Shown piece by piece: positions 6,821 to 12,511 of a stretch of DNA of 13,521 nucleotides. The notes below the pieces were generated by a model. The model made no database searches. It was not told the DNA's origin and saw nothing but the letters and a program-made list of their open reading frames with translations. The DNA is from Halothece sp. MAG. Its GTDB lineage: Bacteria > Cyanobacteriota > Cyanobacteriia > Cyanobacteriales > Rubidibacteraceae. Within the stretch, counting starts at the first letter, position 1. Each line of letters opens with the position of its first letter. A program made the translations under genes and the position numbers. Location of the stretch: the NCBI GenBank assembly GCA_018610095.1, contig JAHEOB010000364.1:1-13521 (forward strand), given 5' to 3'.

Positions 6821-7366
6821 TCAAGGAACATCAACAGGCTTACCAGAGCGATTATAAATTTTAATATCCCACTGTCCATCAGGGTTGGCTTCAAATGCAA
6901 TGGTTGATCCATCAGCACTAATGGTGGGATTACGAACTTGAGCGGATAAGTTTTGGGTTAGAATACGCAGAGATTCCGTTTCACGGTTATATAAGTAAAT
7001 ATCAGACTGTCCTCGACGAGTTCCTGTAAATGCAATAGATTGCCCATCTTCAGAAACCGTGGGATCAGAAGCCATCATATCTAATGCATTGGGCTTTGGC
7101 AGATCAATAACTTTTTGTTCACTAATTTGATACAGATACACATCTTGAGACTCATCGCGATCAGAAATAAATGCCACGTAATCTGAGGAAATATTGGGAT
7201 TAAATTCAGCAGTGGGGGTATTGAGAGCCTCTCCTCCCCGAGAAAAGCCAACATCTAACGGTTTCGGATATCCGCCACAACTGCTAAGGATTGATATCAA
7301 CACTAGTCCTGCTGACAGTTTGAGTGAGGATGACACCCACCTAACCACACCGTGACCGTGCTTCAT
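6821..7366 (-). CDS. TolB-like (PD40 repeat) lipoprotein, second copy
   Basis: This 181-residue exported lipoprotein has an N-terminal signal (about 11-29) ending in a lipobox LSSC, with Cys30 as the lipidation site. The mature part holds three TolB-like beta-propeller (PD40) repeats at about 56-79, 101-126 and 146-171. Each follows the pattern NP.IS.DG..IAF.....GQ.DIY.YN, for example NPTISADGSTIAFEANPDGQ. It is a paralogue of the gene just upstream, with the same length and repeat number. Its start lies inside that gene, overlapping by 26 bases. AGAGGGAG about 10 bases upstream of the ATG supports this start. Three repeats make only half of a six-bladed TolB propeller. No Tol-Pal partners are nearby, so an interaction with Tol-Pal should not be assumed. 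Confidence 0.85.
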   Translation of the reverse strand: MKHGHGVVRWVSSSLKLSAGLVLISILSSCGGYPKPLDVGFSRGGEALNTPTAEFNPNISSDYVAFISDRDESQDVYLYQISEQKVIDLPKPNALDMMASDPTVSEDGQSIAFTGTRRGQSDIYLYNRETESLRILTQNLSAQVRNPTISADGSTIAFEANPDGQWDIKIYNRSGKPVDVP

Positions 7367-7892
7367 TAATCGGTGCTCCCTCTTTAATATCAGGCTCTAC
7401 CTCGGGCCCGCGATCGAGAATTTCAATATCCCATTGACCGCGACGGGCAGTTTCAAAAACAATGTAGCATCCATTAAGGCTAATATTAGGATTACGAATC
7501 CAATGGTTATACCCTTGGGTTACAATTTCGGTATCTTCCGCAATACGGTCATAGAGAGCAATTTCCGGGCGACCTTGACGACTCACTAAATAAACCAAAT
7601 AACGGCCCGTAACACTTAAACTGGGGTTCTCTGTAACTAAATTTTCTTGATTTAAATTGGGCAGTTCTTCATATTTTTTCTTAGAAAGATTGTACAGCAA
7701 AATTTCATTGCCATCCTTGGTATTAGAAACCCAAGTTAAGTATTCGCCATTGCCACTTAAATTCGGTTGCTCGTCATTATAGCGACTATTAATCCCTGTT
7801 CTTCCTTGAGGAAGATTATTAGAACCACAAGCAGCAAGGAGACTGAGTAAACTAATGCTTACTCCTAAGCAAAGCCATTGTCGAATCCACAC
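7341..7892 (-). CDS. TolB-like (PD40 repeat) lipoprotein, first copy
   Basis: This 183-residue exported lipoprotein has a signal peptide over residues 1-21 and a lipobox LAAC with Cys22 as the lipid-bearing cysteine. Three PD40 propeller repeats follow at about 43-68, 90-114 and 134-159, for example QPNLSGNGEYLTWVS and NPNISLNGCYIVFETARRGQ. Two further cysteines (142 and 182) could form a disulfide in the periplasm. It starts with GTG at 7892, supported by TTTAGGAAAA about 10 bases upstream. Ycf66 ends 30 bases upstream, and the second copy begins within its last 26 bases, so translation of the two copies is probably coupled. Location is the inner leaflet of the outer membrane or the outer face of the plasma membrane. 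Partner and function are unknown. Confidence 0.85.
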   Translation of the reverse strand: MWIRQWLCLGVSISLLSLLAACGSNNLPQGRTGINSRYNDEQPNLSGNGEYLTWVSNTKDGNEILLYNLSKKKYEELPNLNQENLVTENPSLSVTGRYLVYLVSRQGRPEIALYDRIAEDTEIVTQGYNHWIRNPNISLNGCYIVFETARRGQWDIEILDRGPEVEPDIKEGAPINEARSRCG

Positions 7893-7922
7893 TTTTTGTT
7901 TTCCTAAACCATCCTTTTGATA

Positions 7923-8753
7923 CTAATAATCAAATTGATTATCATTGTCATCGTCCTCTTCCGTGGAATCAAGGGGTTTATAATCGACATAATCTTCATC
8001 TGGGGGAGCAGGACGACGACGACGAGAGGGTGGCCGTTCTACAGGGGGACGAGAACGAGCGGGTCGCTCACTGCGATCGCTGCTAGGACGAGGTCGGGAT
8101 TTACGAGGGGCACGGGTTGGCGCATCATTATCACGACGACGAGAACGTGGTTTGCGAGGGGGAACGTATTCCTCTTCCTCTAGTTCATCTTCATCAAAAT
8201 CCCGATTGTCAAATCGCTGTTGAGGTTCCTCATCATAATAGTTGTCTCGTGTCCGAGAAGCAGGTCGTGGGCGCGATCGCGCTCGATTTCGAGAAGAACG
8301 AGTTCTGCTGGAACGGGTAGCCTCTTCTCGGCGGGGAGAATCTTCTTCACTGCCTCGTAAACGACGACGGTTGGGCGTTTCTGCTTCTTCCTCAAACGAG
8401 GGTTCCATGTCGTCAATTTCTGCCCGATAAACGCGACTGGTACGGCGATCGCGATCCACAGTGGGGGCACCACGTTTAGCCTGTGCTGTGGTTGCTGACC
8501 GTAAACGTAGGGTTTCTGCCCCAAATGCTACGGTTACTGCTGTTATTAAAAAGTAACCTAACTGTAAAAGGGGATCCAGTCGCCAACCGTCAAATAATAA
8601 AATGACAGCACAGACTAATCCCACAGCTGAGAAAAAGATATCCTGATCTCGCGATAATTCTGGGCGAAAAGAGCGCATAAAGAAAAGGGTTACTCCAGCA
8701 ACTCCCAGAAAAATACCGAGGAGACTGCCTGAATTTAGCCCAAAGTTTACCAT
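7923..8753 (-). CDS. ycf66: Ycf66 family protein with long charged tail
   Basis: This is a 276-residue protein of the Ycf66 family, conserved in cyanobacteria and some plastid genomes. Its role is not established. The N-terminal 85 residues are the family domain, with three membrane segments at about 8-26, 38-55 and 62-80 (VNFGLNSGSLLGIFLGVAG at the start, FDGWRLDPLLQLGYFLITA at 54-72). The remaining 190 residues are a disordered, repetitive tail rich in Arg, Ser, Pro, Asp and Glu, with RSSRTRSSRNRARSR (146-160) and an acidic end. The matching DNA has short runs of CGA/GAC triplets and three HIP1 sites. The start at 8753 is fixed by AAGGAG (8766-8761) with 7 bases of spacing. It lies downstream of psbX on the same strand, as is often seen in cyanobacteria. 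Confidence 0.88.
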   Translation of the reverse strand: MVNFGLNSGSLLGIFLGVAGVTLFFMRSFRPELSRDQDIFFSAVGLVCAVILLFDGWRLDPLLQLGYFLITAVTVAFGAETLRLRSATTAQAKRGAPTVDRDRRTSRVYRAEIDDMEPSFEEEAETPNRRRLRGSEEDSPRREEATRSSRTRSSRNRARSRPRPASRTRDNYYDEEPQQRFDNRDFDEDELEEEEYVPPRKPRSRRRDNDAPTRAPRKSRPRPSSDRSERPARSRPPVERPPSRRRRPAPPDEDYVDYKPLDSTEEDDDNDNQFDY

Positions 8754-8863
8754 TGCTTTGCTCCTTGCTTGGTTCTAGCTTCGTTGCTCAAAGGGGACTC
8801 TTTACTTTAATCTTAATTGCTTACAAACTTGCCCTACAATTGTGTGTTGCTTAACAAACATTT

Positions 8864-8908
8864 CTCCAGAGGAGTTTAACGAGACTGGATAGTCTATCTC
8901 CCCTGGAG
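8864..8908 (-). promoter_or_regulatory. Strong stem-loop between psbX and ycf66
   Basis: Inverted arms lie at 8864-8874 and 8898-8908. As minus-strand RNA they form an 11-base-pair stem with one G-U wobble; as plus-strand RNA the same position would be an A-C mismatch. This favours function in the psbX transcript. The 23-base loop has an inner stem GACT/AGTC (8883-8886, 8891-8894). It begins 18 bases after the psbX stop. No U-run follows, so it may act as an RNA-stability or processing element or a weak terminator, protecting psbX mRNA from decay. Confidence 0.6.
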
Positions 8909-8926
8909 TCAACCGTAAACAATCAT

Positions 8927-9049
8927 TTATTGGGTACGACGAACCCGATCTTTGATGCTGACAAAAACTAGTGCAGCACCGAGGGGAATGACGACGATTA
9001 ATGTTCCAGCCAGTAGGCTATAAAGAAAGTTTGCTAAAGATGGTGTCAT
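8927..9049 (-). CDS. psbX: Photosystem II protein PsbX
   Basis: This is a 40-residue single-span thylakoid protein of the photosystem II core, located near the cytochrome b559 and QB side. Translation of the minus strand gives MTPSLANFLYSLLAGTLIVV, then IPLGAALVFVSIKDRVRRTQ. This is the expected PsbX pattern of a short lumenal N-terminus, one membrane helix (about 9-31) and the stromal basic end SxxDxxRR. The length is as expected (about 39-41 residues). A TATAAT -10 box lies 41-46 bases upstream, and a strong stem-loop follows the stop. It is divergent from ycf19 and followed by ycf66. Confidence 0.96.
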   Translation of the reverse strand: MTPSLANFLYSLLAGTLIVVIPLGAALVFVSIKDRVRRTQ

Positions 9050-9089
9050 GGTTTTGTTACTCTATTAAATGCGTATCGTTTCAGGATTC

Positions 9090-9118
9090 ATTATAGCTAT
9101 GCTATTTTACAGGATAAC
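9090..9118 (-). promoter_or_regulatory. Putative psbX promoter
   Basis: Read on the minus strand, a perfect TATAAT occupies 9095-9090, which would start transcription near 9083 and give a leader of about 33 bases. The -35 position at 17-base spacing (9118-9113, GTTATC) matches poorly. The promoter might be of the -10-dominant kind or need an activator. Confidence 0.4.
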
Positions 9119-9195
9119 AGGCGAGCTGCCTTTTCCTGATCCCACAGCAAACAGAAATGACAGTTGGTATTTATAAAGAATTTTAATCGTTTTTT

Positions 9196-9477
9196 ATGGA
9201 AGCATCAACACTGTTTAATTGGAGTTTAGGGCTATTTTTTGCGGTAATGACGCTTTTATTTATCTTTCGGATTATTCTCACGTGGTATCCGCACCTTAAC
9301 TTGAAACAATTTCCTTATAATGTGGTTGCCTATCCCACAGAACCGTTTTTAGCGCCATTACGGAAACTGGTTCCCCCTTTAGGCGGAGTCGATATTACGC
9401 CCATTATTTGGGTTGGTATTTTTACTTTATTGCGGGAATTATTACTCGGACAACAAGGGTTATTAACCAATTTTTAA
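9196..9477 (+). CDS. ycf19: YggT family protein (Ycf19)
   Basis: This is a 93-residue membrane protein of the YggT/Ycf19 family. Plastid and cyanobacterial members have been linked to thylakoid or nucleoid organisation and to assembly of membrane complexes. Two hydrophobic segments frame the family signature: helix one at about 9-28 (SLGLFFAVMTLLFIFRIILTWYP runs over 10-32), the central PTEPFLAPLRKLVPPLGGVDITPI (47-70), and helix two at about 70-85. The short N-terminus and total length are normal. ATG at 9196 is preceded by a T-rich stretch without a clear ribosome site. It is divergent from psbX and meets the chrA remnant tail to tail, overlapping its end by 4 bases. The exact physiological role is not deducible from the sequence. 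Confidence 0.9.
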   Translation: MEASTLFNWSLGLFFAVMTLLFIFRIILTWYPHLNLKQFPYNVVAYPTEPFLAPLRKLVPPLGGVDITPIIWVGIFTLLRELLLGQQGLLTNF

Positions 9478-10495
9478 ATGAGTTGAAACAGCATTCCTAA
9501 GATTGCTCCCCCTAAAACTAGCCATAATGCAGATAGTTTAAACCGAAACAGCCCGATCGCGCTGACAGCAAAAATAACCATCGCAGCATAATCTAAGGGT
9601 TCCAAAAAGATAGTTTGAGCAAGTTGTAAACTAACAATGACCATCAGTGCCACTGCACTGACATTAATGGCATCTAAAAAGGAACTACTCCATTGGGAGT
9701 AAATTGCCCGATCGCGATGGCATCTAATAATTGTTGTTGGGTTAACCAGCCATATTGATCAACTAATTCCCGTTCAATAAAAGCAATTAAGACATAACCA
9801 CTGCCAAATAAAATACAACTAACTTTAAAGAAAAATAACCCTAAATTCCAAAGGGTTGCGGGAGTCGTTTCATCAGTGGCGGCTGCTGCTTTTACAATCG
9901 TTCCTGCTGTTAAACTGGCAAGGAATCCTTCTGCACTATTTTTGGGTAAGCGATGCCAGAACTGCAAAACAAGCATTCCGATGATGCCACCGATGAGTAG
10001 GGCAACCACTTCATTGACCCCTAGTAACAATAAAATGGCAACGGCTACCCCTACAACAAGTACTTGATAACTAGTAATCGCTTTTTTACCGAGTTTCCAT
10101 AACGCGCCTAAAATGACGGCTAAAACCGCTGGCTTAATACCATAAAAAAATGGTTCTACTTGCGGTAATTGACCAAAGGCAACGTAAATCCCAGCGAAAA
10201 TCCCTGTAATTAGGGCTGCTGGGATTAAAAATGCCACGCCTGAAATGATTAACCCTAATAATCCGCCGTGAATATAACCAATATGAATCGCCATTTGGGT
10301 GGAATTGGGACCGGGGATGAGATTGGTTGCCCCCACTAAATCGAGAAAGCGCGATCGCGTTACCCATTCCCGACGAGTGACAATTTCCTCCTCCATCATG
10401 GCAATATGCGCTGCCGGCCCTCCAAAGCCAATGATGCCGAGTTTCAAAAATACTTGAGCAATCTCTTTTAAACGCTGTGAAAAGGTTTCACTCAT
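9474..10495 (-). pseudogene. chrA: ChrA-type chromate transporter, disrupted by an internal deletion
   Basis: The first 267 codons encode an ordinary CHR-family anion transporter. The N-terminal half has GIIGFGGPAAHIAMMEEE (20-37) and NLIPGPNSTQMAIHIGY (58-74). The second half begins NLGLFFFKVSCILFGSGYVL (217-236) and runs to DAIAIGQFTP (258-267). Here the family continues GPVFTTATFIGY and so on. Instead the frame runs NGVVPF and stops at 9674. The missing C-terminal part resumes in another frame from 9698 (SQWSSSFLDAINVSAVALMV) and reads cleanly to a stop at 9474, 74 residues later. About 50 codons, corresponding to a deletion of about 150 bases that is not a multiple of three, are gone. A full transporter would be about 390 residues. 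The break removes core membrane segments, so the protein is probably non-functional. The decay looks recent because both parts are otherwise intact. Confidence 0.85.
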
Positions 10496-10576
10496 CAGAT
10501 AGAGTTAGCGGAATTTGCTACCAAGCTCCACTCAAACTTGCATTAGCGATTGAGCGAGGCTAATTAGCAAAATTAG
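10496..10576. other. Spacer where pstB would be expected
   Basis: These 81 bases separate pstA from the chrA remnant. They hold a weak inverted repeat CTAATT/AATTAG (10560-10565, 10571-10576) directly after the pstA stop, with no U-run. There is no trace of an ABC ATPase (no Walker A or LSGGQ coding) in any frame. Confidence 0.55.
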
Positions 10577-11509
10577 TTAGTCTTGGCTAAAGTCTTTTTG
10601 GAATTTATTACGGAGAAAAATCGCAATGGAATTCATTAACAATAGCAGCACCATCAAAACAATGATGCCACTAGCTGCTACATCATGAAACTCTTCTTGA
10701 GGGCGAGAAACCCAGTTATAAACTTGAATTGGCATTACTGTAAAGGGAGTTCTTAATCCTTCCCAAATTGGCCAAATATCGGGTAAGAAGGCAATATAGG
10801 TTAAGGCACCCACCGCAATTAAGGGAGCAGTCTCTCCAATCGCTCGGGAAAGTGCCAAAATGGTTCCAGTTAACATCCCAGGAAATGCAATGGGAAAAAC
10901 TTGTTCTCGTACCACTTGCCAGCGAGTTGCTCCTACTGCTAAGCCCGCTTGTCGTAAGCTATCAGGAACACTTCTTAATGCTTCTCGAGTGGAAACAATA
11001 ATAATGGGTAAGATTAATAAGGACATGGTTAAAGAACCTGACAAAACCGAGCGTCCCCCCGTGAGGGGTTCCATGATACGCACAAAGGCTTGTAACCCTA
11101 GTAACCCATAAATAATTGAGGGAACAGCTGCTAAATTACCAATATTAACTTCAATAATTTTAGCAATCCAGGTATCAGCTATAAATTCTTCGAGAAAAAT
11201 GCCAGCGCCGATACCGATAACAGAGGAGATAATCGCCGTTAGAACCATGAGCCAAAGGCTACCAATCCAAGCTGATAAAAAACCAGCCTCTTCAGGGAAG
11301 CGAGATGGGAAATTTGTTAGGAACTGCCAGTCAAGATATTGCCAGCCATCAAGGACTACATCAATCAGTAATACTGCTAACACGAGCAAGCCAATATAAG
11401 TAGCAATCATGCTAACGAAGCGAAGAATCGTTCCCTGTCGATAACGCTTTTTCAGAGACGTTTTAAATTGTGAATCAGAACTTTGTTTAGTGGAATCAGC
11501 AATGCTCAT
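10577..11509 (-). CDS. pstA: Phosphate ABC transporter permease PstA
   Basis: This is one of the two membrane subunits of the high-affinity phosphate importer PstSCAB. The 310 residues hold six hydrophobic segments. Family features are NIGNLAAVPSIIYGLLGLQAF (122-142), the cytoplasmic EAA-type loop REALRSVPDSLRQAGLAVGAT (175-195) with GATRWQVVREQVFP (193-206), which docks on the ATPase, and ALSRAIGETAPLIAVGA (219-235). The N-terminal extension of about 25 polar residues is a little longer than in enteric PstA. Its ATG overlaps the pstC stop by one base (TAATG), so translation is coupled. The next gene downstream is the chrA remnant, not pstB, so the cognate ATPase must be encoded elsewhere if this transporter works. 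Confidence 0.95.
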   Translation of the reverse strand: MSIADSTKQSSDSQFKTSLKKRYRQGTILRFVSMIATYIGLLVLAVLLIDVVLDGWQYLDWQFLTNFPSRFPEEAGFLSAWIGSLWLMVLTAIISSVIGIGAGIFLEEFIADTWIAKIIEVNIGNLAAVPSIIYGLLGLQAFVRIMEPLTGGRSVLSGSLTMSLLILPIIIVSTREALRSVPDSLRQAGLAVGATRWQVVREQVFPIAFPGMLTGTILALSRAIGETAPLIAVGALTYIAFLPDIWPIWEGLRTPFTVMPIQVYNWVSRPQEEFHDVAASGIIVLMVLLLLMNSIAIFLRNKFQKDFSQD

Positions 11510-12429
11510 TATTCGTATTGCTCTCTAAAGCGACGGACAAACCAATAACTAAAGATATTTAGCACTAAGGTAATTACAAATAAGGTAGTGCCAACAGCAA
11601 ACAGGGTTCTGTAGGCAAGAGAGCCAGTGGGAGCATCCCCAAGACTGACTTGTACAATAAAAGAAGTCATCGTTTGTACCGAGACTAGTGGATTTAGCGT
11701 TAAATTCGGATTTTGCCCTGCTGCCACGGTGACGATCATGGTCTCGCCCACCGCACGAGAAATCGCAAGAATAAAGGAGGCCACGATTCCAGATAAAGCA
11801 GCGGGAATCACGACTCCCGTTACCACTTCTTTTTTCGTACATCCCATGGCATAAGCCCCCTGACGTAAGCTCTGGGGAACGGCACTAATTGAATCTTCAC
11901 TAATCGAAGCCACTAAAGGAATAATTGCAATTCCCATGACTAGTCCGGCACTAAGAGCATTAAACCCTTCTAGTTGGGGAATAAAGTTTTGTAAAAGTGG
12001 TGTGACAAACAGCAGAGCAAAATACCCAAAGACTACGGTTGGAACTCCTGCTAGTATTTCCAAAGCTGGCTTGAGCCAAGCTCTTAGTTTTGGAGGGGCA
12101 TACTCACTCAAATAAATGGCTGAGAGTAAACCAATGGGTAGTGCGACAATAATGGCAATAATTGCAGTTAAGAAGGTTCCACATAACAAAACGAAAATGC
12201 CATACTGCGGATTCGTAAATAGCGGAGTCCATTCTGTGTCAGTCAGAAACCGCCACAAGGGAACATCTTGAAAAAAAGCAAATGTTTCTGAAGCTAGGGT
12301 CAGTATAATGCCTGCTGTTGTCGCAATGGAAACAAATGCAAACAGACCAAAGATAACAATAACAATGCGCTCAACGATTTTACTAAGTTTGCGATTCGGA
12401 TTAAAGAGATTCTCTGGTGAATTAGTCAT
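11509..12429 (-). CDS. pstC: Phosphate ABC transporter permease PstC
   Basis: This is the partner permease of PstA in the phosphate importer of the plasma membrane. The 306 residues contain six membrane segments. Diagnostic parts are NPQYGIFVLLCGTFLTAIIA (73-92), LEILAGVPTVVFGYFALLF (123-141), the EAA loop SEDSISAVPQSLRQGAYAMGC (177-197) and LAISRAVGETMIVTVAAG (221-238). Length and motif order are normal and nothing is missing. It follows pstS after 82 bases that contain a strong stem-loop, and it overlaps pstA by one base. Expression with pstS under phosphate limitation is expected from the family, though the operon promoter lies outside the window. Confidence 0.95.
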   Translation of the reverse strand: MTNSPENLFNPNRKLSKIVERIVIVIFGLFAFVSIATTAGIILTLASETFAFFQDVPLWRFLTDTEWTPLFTNPQYGIFVLLCGTFLTAIIAIIVALPIGLLSAIYLSEYAPPKLRAWLKPALEILAGVPTVVFGYFALLFVTPLLQNFIPQLEGFNALSAGLVMGIAIIPLVASISEDSISAVPQSLRQGAYAMGCTKKEVVTGVVIPAALSGIVASFILAISRAVGETMIVTVAAGQNPNLTLNPLVSVQTMTSFIVQVSLGDAPTGSLAYRTLFAVGTTLFVITLVLNIFSYWFVRRFREQYE

Positions 12430-12461
12430 AATTAGTTCTCATTATCTCAATAAGGTCTTTT

Positions 12462-12484
12462 TTGGGGTCAGGTTTTGACCCCAA
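12462..12484 (-). promoter_or_regulatory. Perfect stem-loop between pstS and pstC
   Basis: TTGGGGTCA (12462-12470) and TGACCCCAA (12476-12484) form a perfect 9-base-pair stem with a 5-base loop. It starts 27 bases after the pstS stop on the transcribed strand. The bases that follow in the transcript are A-rich, not U-rich, so it is not a standard intrinsic terminator. An intercistronic stability or attenuation hairpin, raising the binding protein above the permeases, is the likely role. Confidence 0.6.
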
Positions 12485-12511
12485 TGACTAAATCGATATA
12501 TTGTTAACTTT

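Larger units (their letters stand above)
387..10358. repeat. HIP1 octamers GCGATCGC, eight copies
   Basis: Full copies start at 387, 2526, 2980, 5342, 8073, 8273, 8445 and 10351. HIP1 is the over-represented palindrome of many cyanobacterial genomes. Three of the eight are in ycf66. None falls in the 3.1 kb pst region. Confidence 0.9.

Noticed and set aside
6821..7892. One lipoprotein gene split by a frameshift
   Set aside because: Each part has its own signal peptide, lipobox cysteine and ribosome-binding site, so they are two paralogous genes.
8000..8350. A CRISPR or tandem-repeat array suggested by repeated CGA/GAC motifs
   Set aside because: The repeats are irregular and match Arg/Asp codons of the Ycf66 tail. 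No constant repeat-spacer spacing exists.
7917..8430. Plus-strand open frames opposite the ycf66 tail
   Set aside because: They are low-complexity mirrors of the triplet-rich minus-strand coding sequence and have no start signals or recognisable domains.
8864..8908. Classical rho-independent terminator after psbX
   Set aside because: The stem is strong but no U-run follows on the minus strand, so it is listed as an RNA structural element instead.
9674..10495. A complete short ChrA of 273 residues
   Set aside because: The last six residues are out-of-frame sequence, and the real C-terminal half continues in another frame to 9474. This is a broken two-domain gene, not a natural one-domain form.
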